From: Dicaeum eximium
Lineage: Eukaryota; Chordata; Aves; Passeriformes; Dicaeidae
NCBI GenBank assembly: GCA_013396995.1
Contig: VWZP01006135.1
Location: forward strand, 1-64,000
DNA: 64,000 bases
Direction: 5' to 3'
This document shows, in pieces, positions 9,816 to 22,872 of the stretch; positions within the stretch are counted from its first letter, which is position 1; each line of letters starts with the position of its first letter. The notes below the pieces were generated by a model. It was not told where the DNA came from. It made no database searches and worked only from the letters and a program-made list of their open reading frames with translations. Both the position numbers and the translations under genes were made by a program.

Positions 9816-12800
9816 TTAATCAGCAGCACAGTGAGTGGGGTAGGACTGTGTGAACAAGGTGGCGGCGACTCCAGAGTTATCATCTTCCACTAACTCAGCC
9901 TCCTCCACCTTGATCGTTGCAGCAGCTGGAACCTCTTCTCCCACCTGGATGTCTCCAGGGAGATGCACAGGGCCTTCTGCCTGTGCCCCCACGTAGGTGG
10001 GAGTGCTGTACTTCATGAGAACAGTCTTGAACTGCGCCAGGGGCGCATTGGTGCGGACTCCCATGGGGTCGAAGTGGGTTCGGCTCACGCGGTATCCCGC
10101 CTCTGACAGATAGTTCAGGAACTTATTTAACCTGGGGAGAAACACAGCAAAACCAAACCCCCGTGTTTAGAACACCCGTGTTTAGAAACCCCCGTGTTTA
10201 GATGGGGTGCTAACAGGGCTGACTCAGAGCAAGCTGTGTGTCAGTGTCAGACCGGGCTGGAAGGCCAACACACACTTACTTTGGCATGTTCATGCCCTTG
10301 ATGCTGTGCCGGTGGATGTTGTAGTAGAAGGGGGGGTGCTCGGCGCTGTGCTCGGCCCGCTGCCGCTTCGCCGCGCCGCGCAGCACCTCCTCGCTTTTCC
10401 TCTTGCCTGCACCACAAGGCCACAGAAACCACTCAGTACTCACAGGCACCCCAAAAATGCCAGCAAAGCCTCAGACAGTACATACAAAACCACAGCCACA
10501 CAGCAACTTCAGCTGTGTGCCTGCTTTTGTGTTTGCAGAGGTAAAATCTGGCCTGAATTCAATCAACAGGCCACTTTCAGTAGTAACAAGTAAATTGAAG
10601 TTGCATTCATAGAGAATTTGGCATTCTGCTTTTACCAATAAATATGATTCCGGATAAAGATAAAATAAAATCAGTACTGGGTGGGGAAAAAACTCCACAG
10701 TGCAATACTGTTAAACATAAAAAAGCTACACCAAAATGCTCCACTTACCATGTACTAAGTAGGATTCTGCAGAAGTATTTGGTGTTCTAATATATACGCC
10801 ACACTCTTCTAGAATACAATTAGAAGGCAAAATTAATTCCACTGTGAGTGGCAAAATGCTTTAATTACACAGAAGGAATAATTCAATTAATCAATAATGT
10901 ATTCAACTCTATGGATACAGTGCTGTTAAGCAACTTATCACAGTTCAGCATCTCTAAAAATCACCACAAAGCCAGTCCTCTCGGAACAGACTGCCTTTTT
11001 CTTACCTTGTTTGTTCTCATCACCAGGACCGTGGGTAGAAAAATGTTTGGGAGTTGTGCACTCTGCTTCACAAACTAACGTCTTCAGGAGTGGCTGAGCT
11101 TCATCCAAACCATACTGCACAGCCTCCAGGAGCATCCTCCTGAGGAATCCAGTGTTAAAGAGAGCTCCTGACCTACGAAATGGAAGAGAAGTCAGAAGTT
11201 AAGGCTTCTTAATGGAAGGTGCTCAAATTCTCTTGCCCAAATTGATTAGCAATTGTGTTACACTGAATAGATTTTTTTTTTGTAATGACAGCAACAGTGG
11301 TCTTGTTTTAAAAAAAAATCAAGATCTCGAGAACAGTCATTTTATTTCTGCCCTAAGATGTTGACAAAGTCATTTAACCTCCACAAGGAAGGTATCGTTG
11401 ATTGCCAACCACTTTTAATACTGATCTGACATGGCTAAAAGACTTAAGAAGATTTATTCTTGTTTCTTCAAATATTAATTAAAAAGCAATGTAGTATTTA
11501 TTACCATCAGCACATGTAACGATTTATTTAATAAAACCTCCACGAGTATAGAGTAAGAGGAGTTACTTTTGACAAACAGAGGCAGATTCTCGTGTGCAGG
11601 ACATATTCCGTAAGTGCACTGAATGTTACTATTTATTAACTGGTTTGAACAAAAGGAAAAACTGAATACTCCAGTAAATTCAAATCCACACTCGGTTTCC
11701 TGAGCTCCTCCTGATTGTTGTACCTCCTTTTCTAGTGCTAAAATAAAAATTGTTATGGTATGAACAGCTGAGCTTCAGAGCTCCTGGACCCAGAGTGACT
11801 CTCCAAATGTGTGCTGTGATGTGAACTTACCAGAGAGGACCAAGAAGCACCGCTGTCTTCCCAGGCATGCTGCCGTGGCAGTCACAGGGCAGCTGCTGGT
11901 AAGGGTTTTCTGCAGCAGAAAAACAGCATTTAAATTGTTTGGAAATAGCCAGCCATGCCTGTTACTGCAGAGACAGAGAAATACAGTGGGAGCTCACTTC
12001 AGTGAGGTATTTGGAAGGGCAATAGCAGAAGTATGACACTATTTTCCCTTCTGCCTAACAGCTCATGGCAAGATTTAGTGATTGATGACTTGATCTGCAA
12101 TCAGTGTTAAAACACCGAAGAAAAAAAAGCAGCAACATAACATCCCTATGTTTCTTTCAAGTAACAAGGAAAATATCTGCCTTCCTGCCATTACATAAGC
12201 AGCTGTCCAGGTTAACAGTAAGTGCCAACTAAAACATCCAAAACCTCAGCCAATTACATCTGCAAAACACAGTCCACCTACAGGTCTTGTAAGCCCTGTG
12301 CAATTAAGGCATTAGGCAAACAATTCACTTACAAATTAAGATCTCTACCATAACACTATACTCAGCTACTCATCCCCATCCTTAAAACTTTTATCTGATT
12401 TTTTAACAACATTTCAATACCAGGCTCATTGCATGTTCATGCATCTGACTCAGAGCAGGGCAGACACCATGAGTTGACAGCAAGCTATCCAAGAGCCTCT
12501 AACTTGGAAACAAGGTTTTAGGGTTTATATTCATTCAAACCAGCATCTTCAGGAGTACAATTTTTGTCTCCTGCCTCTGCTAACCTGTGTGTGGGGACAG
12601 CCCATGATCAATAGCAGGGGACAGCCAGACTGCTCAGTCCACTGCACTTTAAGGAACTGAAATGCAGCAGAAAAGCAATCTAACACCAAAAGCTACCCAG
12701 CTGCTGCCATCTGGAAGAACCCAATAGTATCAAAGGCTGCCCCACTCCTAGGGCTTTTCCTGAAATGGCAGATCCATGGACATACCAGGCATCCTGGCAG

Positions 12801-13382
12801 CTCCAGCAGCTAAAGCAGGCTGGGAGGATGTCCTGTGTAGAAACAAATCTCAAAATGGTTTGGTTTGGAAGGTAACTTAAAGCCCATCCAGTGCCACTCC
12901 CTGCCATTGTCAGGGACACCTTCCGCTCTCCCATGCTGCTCCAAGCCCTGTCAAACCTGGCCCTGGACACCTCCAGGGATCCAGGGGCAGCCACAACCTG
13001 AGCAATTTGTACCACAAATCCAGGCCATTTACAGGAAAATCCACGGAGACAACCAAACCAGCACGTGGCCATGCCCTCTCCACCTCACACATACAACTCA
13101 TTGTTACAGACAAGAGAATTGTTACTAACAGGATATAAGTAAAAACAAGGCACAGAACAGAGAGACAAATTGCAAAAGAGAAGCCATTTACCTTCCATCA
13201 TATTGCCCTCTTTCTGGAAAACCCTCTCTTCACACCACTGGCAGTGGATGAGGTACCGGACCTTCTTTGCTGAATCATCTGCAGGGGTTGGGCCCCGTAA
13301 GACTCTGACCACCACCAGAACAAAGTGTTCCAGGGCTACTGCCAGCAGCACTTCAATGCCTTTGTTACAGCGAGCTGCAGCT
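9816..13382 (-). CDS. TRMT1L: TRMT1L C-terminal Trm1 domain exons, including a 60-bp small exon
   Basis: Exon 13382-13192 encodes AAARCNKGIEVLL and HCQWCEERVFQ; 11909-11831 encodes NPYQQLPCDCHGSMPGK, with cysteines typical of Trm1. Exons 11172-11006 and 10406-10280 encode FNTGFLRRMLLE and HPPFYYNIHRHSIKGMNMPK. A 60-bp exon at 10808-10749 encodes a variable linker (EECGVYIRT...). Skipping it would keep the frame, so it may be alternative. The last exon ends in a bird-specific acidic tail and the stop at 9816-9818. Confidence 0.92.
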
Positions 13383-16300
13383 CTGGGGGAGAAACACACA
13401 CAGAAACCAAACTGTAAGGAATTCAGCAGGCAGACACTGCCACAGACACCTGAACTGCTGCATGGTTCTTGAGCTCATCCACTTCCTGGAGAGATGTACT
13501 GAAGATTTGAGGGATCGGGAAGAAGTGTTCTTTCTGAAGTGCCTCATTTTGTGGCCTTCCTTTTGTGGCAGGCCAAGCAAATCTAATTTTACTTCTTTTT
13601 ACCACAGCTAGAAATACTGGTCTGCCACCTGCATCATCACATGTGCAGGGAGAGGACAAGGGACATCTAAACATGTTCAGGTCAGCATTTGTGCTCTGGC
13701 ATTCTCAAAACCTCTGGTGATTTCACTTCCTCCTCATCTTTCCCAAGCACTTGTCCCACCCTCTTGCCTGTACCTTTTTTCTCCAATTAGATTTTGGGTC
13801 TTCATTTACCCAATGGACTGAGTTTTGTTAGGGTATCTATATGAAAATAACTGATTTCACAAATCAGTAATCATATCCATCTTTTTAACCACAAGTATGA
13901 GGATCTGCAGTGAACATCAGGTTCCACTGAAGCAACCCTAACTGAAATGCTTAGCTAGAAGCCATTCATTCAAGCAGTTTATTTTGTATTTAGAAGTCTT
14001 ATGGAGCTCTAAAATTGACAGAGAAATAGAAGAGTTTGCAAGTCTGGGTATTTTTTTTTCACATTGCCATCCCACCCCCATCTACCCTACTGATGCATTT
14101 TCACCTTGCCCAGTCACTAATTGTTTCTAATAATTACCTAATAATTTTTTACCCTGATTGGAAATGGTTTAGCAGTACCTTGTGACAGCAGCAATAATAG
14201 TCCTGGCTGCCAGCTCCTTGTAGTACTCTGTTCTGACAATATTGCAGCCATAGTGACGCAGGGCCACGTGCTGAGCCTTGGCATAGAGGGAGCTGATGTC
14301 TGTGGATGTCAACGACACAATCCCAAGGTTTCTCACGTTTCTAAAGGCAGAGTCCAGGTAATTCACAGAAGCTCCAAAGGGGTCCAAATGGCTGAAAAGA
14401 AAGGATGTACCACTGAGTGTCTATCAATGCTCCAGAGTCTGGCTTTACACTGAGGAAAACAGTTTTATAACCTTCACCTATCATCACATTTAAAACAGAA
14501 AGTAGGAACAGGACTAAAACTTGCAGCAATGCTTAGATCTGGATGTTAGTCACTAATAAGACAAAAAAATCCCATCACTTATTTTGATAGCTGTATAGGG
14601 TTTGAATGTATGCATCTATATACCCAACCTGGAAGAATCAGCCTGCTTTAATTCAAAGTTAATAAGCTGCAAATGAGATTAAAAAAAAGAGATGCAACAA
14701 ACAGCATTTTAAACTAAAAAGTTTAAAGAAACCCCAAAACCGATTTGGTATTTCCCTTCAGCAAACAGACAATGAAGTTATAAAAAAAAACCCAGCCTGG
14801 TTTACAATTTTCATGTATATTTATAATCCATTCTTAATGTCAGAAAGACTAATATTTTTCCAACACTTTCTAAAACATTTAAGATTAAAGTTCTGTCCCC
14901 TCACCATTTCTGGGACAAGAAAATTACGTTTCAAGTGACTGCTGGTTGATTCTTCTATCATTCCAATTTCTCCAAATAATCATGTACTGGGAAGTGGGGT
15001 GGGTTGTCATTACCAAACCAGAAAATTTACAGAAACATTCTACACTTACATGAAATCAAATGATCTTAAATGCATCACAACATTGGCATCCATTTTTGTC
15101 ACCTCAATGGTGTCACTATTTTCTTCTCCATTTCCCACAGTTTCACCATTGTCTTCTTCCCTAATGTTCAGTTTCACCTTCATTTTGTTTAAATGACAAT
15201 TTTCCTTAATCATTGTCACGGAATTTTCATTACAATCATTAATTGTAACTTTCACAGAACTTCTGAGGTGCTTTGCCCACTGCAATCCCATGATACCTGT
15301 GGAAAAACAGAATTTAAGGAGAATAAGACAACTGATTTTAGGAAGACCACTGAACTTTAATATTATTTCCAGCCTTTTAAAAAGCTTTAATACAGCTTTT
15401 GACAGCTGTCTTTTTGTATGGAAGCTCAGGACTTCCTGCCTAAGGAAGAAAATTATTGTGTATCTCACATTTTTGAGTATGTGATGTCAGTTCTTAATTT
15501 CTGCTGCTTCCTTCTATTGGATATTAACCAAAATATTAAAGAAATGGACTTTACCAGTGGCACCAAAAGCATCCAAACATTCAATGGGTTTGCGCTCCCC
15601 AGCAAGCACGGCCAGTGCACAGAATATCAACTGCCTGGAAAATAAAAAATGGCCATAGTCTGTAAATTGAGAGAACATTTTTACTTCCTTTTTCCTTGTT
15701 TATCTCCCTTTAACCTAACAGTAGAATATTTAAGTTTAAATCCACTTTTTACAGGGAAGAACTGTATATCAAAACCTTCAGCTATGCTGGAAAGTTGAAT
15801 TCTACAGCAGTGTTCCTAAAGTAAGATCTATTAATTACGGGAAAATACTTCATTATTTCACAAATGACACTATTTCACATATACTGTTCTTAGGTATAAA
15901 TATTATTTGTCAAGATGAGTTTTCTGATTAGAAACTCCTTTCTCCTGCCCTCTGAACGGAAGTTTTGCAAGGTTGCTTTTCAAAACACATGTTTTTCACT
16001 ACAAACTCCCCACCCCTCAGATGCATCCTCCCACTCCCTGCTCTCTCACCTGTTGAGTTTCATTTTAGGATTAAAATAGGAATCTGTTTTCTGGGGTGTG
16101 GAGTGGTTGGGAAGAACCTGCACATCTGTGGCTGACTCTTTCACCACTTTGTAAGACGACTTGGGAGCACGAACTGAAACAAGTAATTGAGGCAGAAGGA
16201 AAGAATCGGTGAGAGCTGAAATGACTATTAACACAGCTGGTAAATTACACTGAAAAACTGCTCCCATAATGCAAGAAGTCTGGGTTATGCTGCAATCCAA

Positions 16301-19300
16301 CCAGCACATGGACCAGTTTACAATGCTGAGGGGAGAAACAGGCAACAATTTATCTTCTAATCTCAAAAGTGGCAGATTGGGATCATGCTCTACCACCATT
16401 TTCTTCTCATAAAACATCAGATTTGTTTCTCAGTTGGGCTCTTAGGTATCCACTCCAGTTTAAGAAAGCCAGCCCCTGAGGCTTAGCACATTTGTTTCAC
16501 ATGTTTAAACATTAATACATTGCTAATTAATTAAAACCCTGTTAACAGAGTCCTGAATGTGTCTCAATGAACTGCAAAAATCCCTGAAAATCCTTGATCT
16601 ATTTTAAATTACTGAACAGCCCCATGAAATGTGAATGAACAGCACAAGCACATGGACAATTCCAGCACCAGAGCTCTGTGTAGACAGTCTGTGGCAAAAC
16701 AAGCTTTCAGATCTGACACCTGTAAACACAGGCCACCATTCCTCTGAGCAATTCATCCCCAGTCTAAAATGTACCTAGGAACAACCAGGAAAAAATTGCA
16801 TCAAGTGGATACCTTCCAGTGCTCACCCTGCCTCTCTCAGGGCTTTCAAACACACACATGGTGTATCTGCTCCACCTTTAGGGGCCACAGGAGCTGCCAA
16901 GTGGCTACAGGTCACAAAACCTCTGGATTTCTCCTCCCCTCTGTGGAAAAAACACCTCATGCATTTTGTTAAAAAATGCTAAATGGGCCATTCTTTACTC
17001 ACAGCTCTGAAGGGAAGCACACAGAGATCAATGTATTTCACAGCACAAAATCTATAAAGATATGGAATGTGGTACTACTATCCCTTTTCAGACATGAAAC
17101 TGATGCTCAGGCATGCAACAGAAGTTCTGAAATATTAAGGGCAGATTTTCCATTAGAAAGGCTAACTCTTTCTGAATTTTTCCTGTGTCTCCTACCCCTT
17201 ATCACAGTTACCGCACATGGTATATGACAGAAAAAGACTGAATGGCTCCTGTCAGTCAGAGCTCACCTGTGATAAACCTTGACTCAGTCTCTCCTTTATT
17301 CACGTGACGATTAATGTGACCTATCATATCAGTTCTTCGTACTATAGTCGCTGAGCAGATGATACAGTGGTAATGAGCTCCCATCTTTGACAATGTCTGT
17401 AAAATAGAGTCTTTTATGTAGTTTCAAAATACATAAAAAATGGTTGCAGTAGAACTGAACACAGGCATATGAGAAGTCATCTGTCTGTTACCCCCAGAGC
17501 ACTCAAAATACCTGGAATCTACAGCCAGAACTGACCTAGGCAGCTGCTCCCCACAACGAGAGAGGTACAACCCCAAGGGTTCCATCATACATCCTGGACC
17601 AACAAGCTTTTGGCATCACACACACAGCAGCAAGATATATTTCATGACTAAGAAGATCTCAAAAGTTCCCCTCAGTCACCCAATTCCCCCACTTTGTACA
17701 GTAACAAGAATTTCTGTGATTCAGCATTTTTACCTGGTCTCCAACAAGGTTGGGTTTTACTGGCCGGCAGGATAAGTGACAGATGCACATTCTGTACCCT
17801 GGAAAACAAATGTCATCCCAGAACAGTAAATGAACAGCATGTCTGTGGCCTGCACCACATGCTCTCACTTCAGATTTCACAGGACAGCAACTAGAGAACA
17901 TCACCAATTATCTGGGACGCTCACTCTCTGCACAGGGAAATTTATCAGCTAATTATACATTTTAAACTTTAAAATGCAAAGAATTAAAAATGTATTAAAA
18001 TAAGTCTCTGAGCATCTTACAAAGCTACACCAAGTCTCCAGTTCAAAAGTACACGTGAGTCTTTCACAAAAATATTGTTACTAAAAGCCTTGTGTGAAGA
18101 CTCCTATAAACATATGTTGCACAGTTAAAGAAATGAGATACCTGATACTCCAGTTGGAACAGCTGTAGTTCAACTTTATCTTGCCCATCCTCTAAACAGT
18201 CACTTTATTTCCCACAAACCCATACACCTGGATTTTTAAAAAACACACACTGCTCACTTTATTTTCCTTCCTAAACTTCTTGCAGGGATTTTAATGCATC
18301 TCATGAGCAGATCATAGAGTTTATTAAAAAACAAAAAAGCTACTAAATACTGATACTACATAAAGACTTCAAGTGTTTATCGGAACCCATGGAATCTTTA
18401 TGATCCACCAAAATTAACTACCTGTGTGTGTCTGATTATTATTAACATATAACTAAAACTTTTATTAAAGTAGTTTTCATTACACACATATTTTAAATTT
18501 TATGGTAATTTTCATGACATGCCAAGCAATTACTGATGTTTTTCTAAAGATAAAATGCACAATTCTAACCATTTTGGCTGAAGAAGAATACAGCTCTTTC
18601 ATATTTACATTTTACATCCCACCTCAAAATTCATTCTGTCAAAATATGGTTCTAATTCAGAGTTGGTAGCGAAGTGCTTAAGTCAAGAGGAATTTTGAAA
18701 GATGAGACACAGAACATAACCACAATTTCTTCTAGTATTTACTATTCAAATCCAATTGCCATTACCTTCAAATTCAACCGAAACCTTCCAGTGCAAATTC
18801 TGCAAGTGACGATGGAGTTTGTGGCTATAGCAAGCCTTGAATTTCTCCTCAGGACACAATGGACAAGGCTTCCTTTCATCTGAAAATACAACTAAAAACG
18901 ATGAGAAACATGAAATGCACTTACCACTGCTGAGATGGAGGCCAAGAGGAACATCCTATCCCATGCACAAACTTCAAATTTATGGGTTGCCTCTTTCTGC
19001 TCCATATAATATAGACCAAAATCACTGTAACTTTAAAAATCATTAACACCTACAGCCTTTGAGTTTTGGTTTCTAGTATTTTTTACTCCAGCAACATGAG
19101 GCTAATGAAACTGCTAACAAGTACTGAGGAACAACAGAACTTTACAGATGACACGCAAAGACTTGAAATGTTTTAAAAAAACACCAAACCAAAACCCCCA
19201 ACAAATCAGGAGGTTAGAATATGAATTTGTTGTTCCAACTTGGACCAAACAAGTAGCTGATATCTATTTAAGCTGCAAAAAAAGGCAATGTATATAAAAT

Positions 19301-22300
19301 AATTTTGAAAAATATAAAATAATTCTTGAAAATCCTGCATGCGAGGCACAAAAAGCAAAGGCAAGGCCATGTAACAAAGGTGTTGAAGCCCTTGAAGTAC
19401 TAACCTAAATAAAAACTAGCTGAGTGTCAAACAACTCTCAGGCAGAATTCAGCAGAAGAACAAGAGAATAAATCATAAAGCCCTTTTTTACAAAACCCCT
19501 CATCTATAAGTATCATAAATATATATGGTGTGTTAAAGATAAAATCTTAAGCAGAATGTAAATACCTGTAACACGAAATCTGTGTTCTGGGACACTGCTG
19601 TGGAAAACTCACCTTCTCTCAGGTCAGCTAGTTTCTCTAGATCAGCAAGATGTCTCTGAATTGAAATATGTTTGTCTAAAAAAAACCCAGAAACATTTAG
19701 AAGTTAAACATTCTTAGTTTAAAATTTGCTTTTAGCTTACTGCTACTCTTCTATGCAACACATCAGATCTAGCACTGTTAGAGAATGACTATAGTAGCAT
19801 GGAATACTTGTTTTTGTTCTTTTACTTCCATGGCAGCAGGAATGACTGCAAAAATTATCCCCAGAATAACTGATTAATAAGACCCATATATTTTCATATA
19901 TTCCTACTTCCTTCTAATACTGACATACAAACTTTCTAAGATAGAAAGGCCCTCATTTGAAAAAAAAAAAATCAGCTGAAAAGATCAAGTCACATTCCCT
20001 TTACACCTGGTTTTACTGCTCAGCATTGTTAGTGAATGCAAATCATGCACAAAAGCAGTACAAAAACATCATATGAGCTGACTGGCAAAACTAAGCATCA
20101 ACTATAAGTGGACCAAATTTAAGAACAATTATTCACTGTGGAGCCAGGATACATTAAATTCTACCACTTATTTCTTTCTCTTAGTAAACAGTTTAAATCT
20201 ACCACCTGATTTTTTCACTTATCAGTCAGAATTTGGCAATGCCAAGAAAGTTAGGTTGAAATCTGCTTTATTGATTCCAGCACACACAACTCAATTGTAA
20301 CACAAATTCTGCAGCAACTTTAAGCTTGACAATGTTTTTACAGGACAAATCTTCAGGTTTTCTTATGCCAGACAAAGCAACAGGATAGAGAGGTGAGTTT
20401 TAAAATGAGATTTCACACATTCCCTTTACCTTTCCTCCCTAGTATTTCTACCTTTCCTCCAGCACATGACACAAATAATAAGAGTTTATTAGCAAACCTC
20501 GTGGGTAATCAGATGATAAATCCAAAATGTTGCTATCAGATTCCCTTGGGCGTTCTTCCTCTGCTCCTTTTTCTTCAGCTTCCAATTCTGACTCAGGAAT
20601 TTTCACATCAATGTTGTTGCTTTTCACTTTTTCAGAGACCACCAAACCATCTTGAAACCAAACAAAAACCCAGTAAAAGTGTCATTGATGGAACTGAACT
20701 ATACAAACATGTTCATTTGTTTCCAATAATCTGGTGCTGACTACAAGCACCAAGGAAGAAAAAAATATATAGGAGAATAGTATGAGATGAATTTTCACTC
20801 CAATTATCCTTGGAAACCACCGTGGAATAATGTCATCCTGGAGAGCCAAAATGACTGTCATTATCAGATGTTTAAGGTGAACAAAATAACATTTATACAT
20901 TATCTTCTGGCAGAATGCAAAGCAGGCAAGGAGGAGCTCCAAATTCTCCTCGGCTAGAAAAGTCTGATAACAGTTTAGCTCATGATTCAAACAATATAAA
21001 AGAAGGGATTAAGGCAGGAATTTGCTATCAGCAGAGGCAGTGATGAGGATAAGTGCTGGTGCCATCAGCCATTCTTTTGCAAATGAATTACTTCACCTGG
21101 GCCTGGTGAAGTATTCAAGCACTTAAGGAGGCTGAGAGATGGGGCAATAAAATTATGAGAATAGTCAAACCCGGGAAAATAACTGAAGGAAGAGGTAGAA
21201 ATCCCCAGAAGGTGTGGTCCGACCCCTCTCCAAGGGACATAAGGAAGTACTAGGAAAGTATTAAGAAAGCCACGTAAATCTATAAATATTGCCCTGCTCC
21301 CAGCAAGATTCCAGGGGACAGGTGGACTAGTGAAGTTTCAACCACAGGTAACAAGAAATAAAGCTCTGGCATCACTTTGTGACTCCTGAGAAGCAACAGA
21401 GCAGGGCAACGCTTCTAAGCCTGGATACAGACAGGAGGTGCAGAGAGAGCACAAAAGTGAACCAACCTCAATACAGCGGCTCAAGAAACTGAAAAAACAG
21501 AAGCACAGAGTAAAATTATTCTACCTATCTTAAAATCTACCAGGAGGTGCATTGCTACGCAGAGATTGTCGCTGTGTTCCTCAGAGACCTGTTTTCAGCT
21601 GACAACTCAGCTAAAAAAGATTTGCATAGAGCTTACAGCTCCATTAAAAAGTTTCAGGATTCCTGGTGATCGTTTCTACATGCTTTATTATCATAAAGAT
21701 AAAAAGAAAATAAATAAGTAAAAGCGTATTTGGTAAGAAACCCCTAACAGCTATTGATTAGTTGCAGGCAATGTGTAAACAGTTATAAAAATGCGTAGTG
21801 AGAGCACAGCAGTGACAAAAAACCATCCGAGTTGGACAGTCTGCATATTCAGGTTAAAATGGTAGAAAAAGATAATACGCATATGTAAAAAAAATCTAGT
21901 TAGTAAGTAAATGTACAAGTAAAGAGGTAAACTTCCACACTGAATGATGAACAAAAGCAGGCTGCTACCGAAGCAAGATCTGGAGATTTTTAAAATGCCC
22001 ACCAGGAATCACAGGTCACACACAAACAGAAAAACGCTTCTTCAGAGGACCTAAAGTACACTTACACGAGAAAAACTAATTAGAAGAGTCAGTTCACTCG
22101 AACCGTAAGGCTGCAGCAGCAAAGGACTGGCAGCAAGAGCTCACTTGGCGAGCTGGAAGTCCAGCAAACCCAATTTACAGAACCCCAGAGCGGGTCAGGT
22201 GGGAAGGACCACGGCGGTCCAACTTCCCTGCTCCAGCAGGCTCGTCCTGGAGCACATGGCGCAAAGACGTTTTGGTTTAAAAAATTGCGAGCAAAGATGC

Positions 22301-22777
22301 GCGGCTGAGCCCGCGAGGCCCACGCCGCACTTCGGGCTCCCCACGGAACAATAAATGACCATCACAAACAAAGTATCCCTTGGTTCGTGGAAGAAAGAAG
22401 CGACAGAAGCGCGGGTTCAAACGTAGCGAGGCCCGGCGGGAACACGTGTGGCCCCACACCGCGCTGGGAAAACGGGAGAACCGGGAGCCTGCGCCTCCCA
22501 GGGCTCCCCGGAGCGGGCGGACGGAGACCCGAAGCTGCCCCGGGGTGTAAATTCAAACCCGGCCGGGGTGTAAATTCAAACCCGGCCGGGATGTAAATTC
22601 AAACCCGCCCGGGCTCCGCATGGCGCCCGCCCGCCCTCAGCCCCGGCACAGAGGGCCCGGCTCCCCCGACCCGCCTGATCCCCGCCCGATCCCCGCCCGC
22701 TCTCACTGAGCGCCGCCGGCTCGCCGCCGCCTTCATGGTCATGGTCGTGGTTTTCCTCCTCCTCCTGCTGCTCCTCC
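9816..22777 (-). CDS. TRMT1L: TRMT1L, tRNA methyltransferase 1-like protein (start unresolved)
   Basis: There are sixteen exons on the - strand (5' to 3'): 22777-22707 (partial), 20650-20498, 19675-19613, 18879-18766, 17798-17734, 17396-17267, 16173-16050, 15634-15555, 15296-15050, 14391-14179, 13382-13192, 11909-11831, 11172-11006, 10808-10749, 10406-10280 and 10131-9816. All phases join, giving at least 732 residues against about 733 in human. The order is an acidic N-terminus, C2H2-type zinc fingers (CPLCPEEKF...HRHLQNLH and YHCIICSAT...GHINRH), and then a Trm1-family class I methyltransferase. The SAM-site motif is DAFGATGIMG and the catalytic-type motif is HLDPFG. Trm1 enzymes make N2,N2-dimethylguanosine in tRNA. 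TRMT1L is the vertebrate paralogue with added zinc fingers and has been linked to tRNA modification in brain. The C-terminal tail after KYSTPTY diverges from mammals. The initiator ATG is not visible because of an N at 22778 and a gap nearby. Confidence 0.95.
12846..12998 (-). mobile_element. CR1 LINE tail (- strand)
   Basis: It reads 'aatggtttggtttggaaggt', 'taaagcccatccagtgccac' and 'gacacctccagggatccagg'. It lies in a TRMT1L intron in the sense of that gene. Confidence 0.82.
14179..16173 (-). CDS. TRMT1L: TRMT1L methyltransferase core exons (motifs I to IV)
   Basis: Exons 16173-16050, 15634-15555, 15296-15050 and 14391-14179 encode TDSYFNPKMKLNR, the cofactor loop CLDAFGATGIMGLQWAK, the acidic motif TKMDANVVMHLRSFDF, and the motif IV segment IHLDPFGASVNYLD. 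The DPFG tetrad typical of active Trm1 enzymes is intact, so nothing here suggests loss of catalysis. Confidence 0.93.
17267..18879 (-). CDS. TRMT1L: TRMT1L zinc-finger exons
   Basis: Exons 18879-18766, 17798-17734 and 17396-17267 encode the zinc-binding part: CPLC...H...HLQNLH, then CICHLSCRPVKPN, then YHCIICSATIVRRTDMIGH with H-x3-H spacing. These fingers are absent from the paralogue TRMT1 at this position and are the defining feature of TRMT1L. Splice sites are ordinary. Confidence 0.93.
21010..21440 (+). mobile_element. Candidate solo LTR of an endogenous retrovirus
   Basis: A TATA-like ctataaatatt (about 21280) is followed about 80 bases later by aataaagctc and then 'actttgtgactcctgag', the U3-R-U5 layout of an LTR. 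No internal retroviral coding region adjoins it. Ends and target duplication could not be fixed by eye. It lies in TRMT1L intron 1, antisense to the gene. Confidence 0.45.
22178..22266 (-). mobile_element. Short CR1-like fragment (- strand)
   Basis: 'gtgggaaggacca', 'gtccaacttccctgctcc' and 'cctggagcacatggcgca' match the CR1 3' region pattern. It abuts the CpG-rich promoter. Confidence 0.6.
22541..22609. repeat. Three-copy 23-bp tandem repeat with a near-palindromic core
   Basis: The unit carries GGGTGTAAATTCAAACCC and recurs at a 23-base period, with starts at about 22541, 22564 and 22587. The third copy has GGGATG instead of GGGGTG. The core GGGT...AATT...ACCC is nearly its own reverse complement. 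It lies in TRMT1L intron 1 inside the CpG-rich promoter region. Confidence 0.9.
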
Positions 22778-22853
22778 NGCCCGCCGGGGAGCGGCCGAGC
22801 GGGGTGAGGCGTCCTGTGAGGAGGGAGGCGGGGAAGGGAAATGGACGGAAGGG

Positions 22854-22865
22854 NNNNNNNNNNNN
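22854..22865. other. Assembly gap (12 N), with a further single N at 22778
   Basis: A run of N occupies 22854-22865 and one N is at 22778. The same 13 bases, atggacggaaggg, occur on both sides of the gap (22841-22853 and 22866-22878), which suggests a repeat-caused misjoin. The TRMT1L start codon should be in this neighbourhood. Confidence 0.97.
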
Positions 22866-22872
22866 ATGGACG

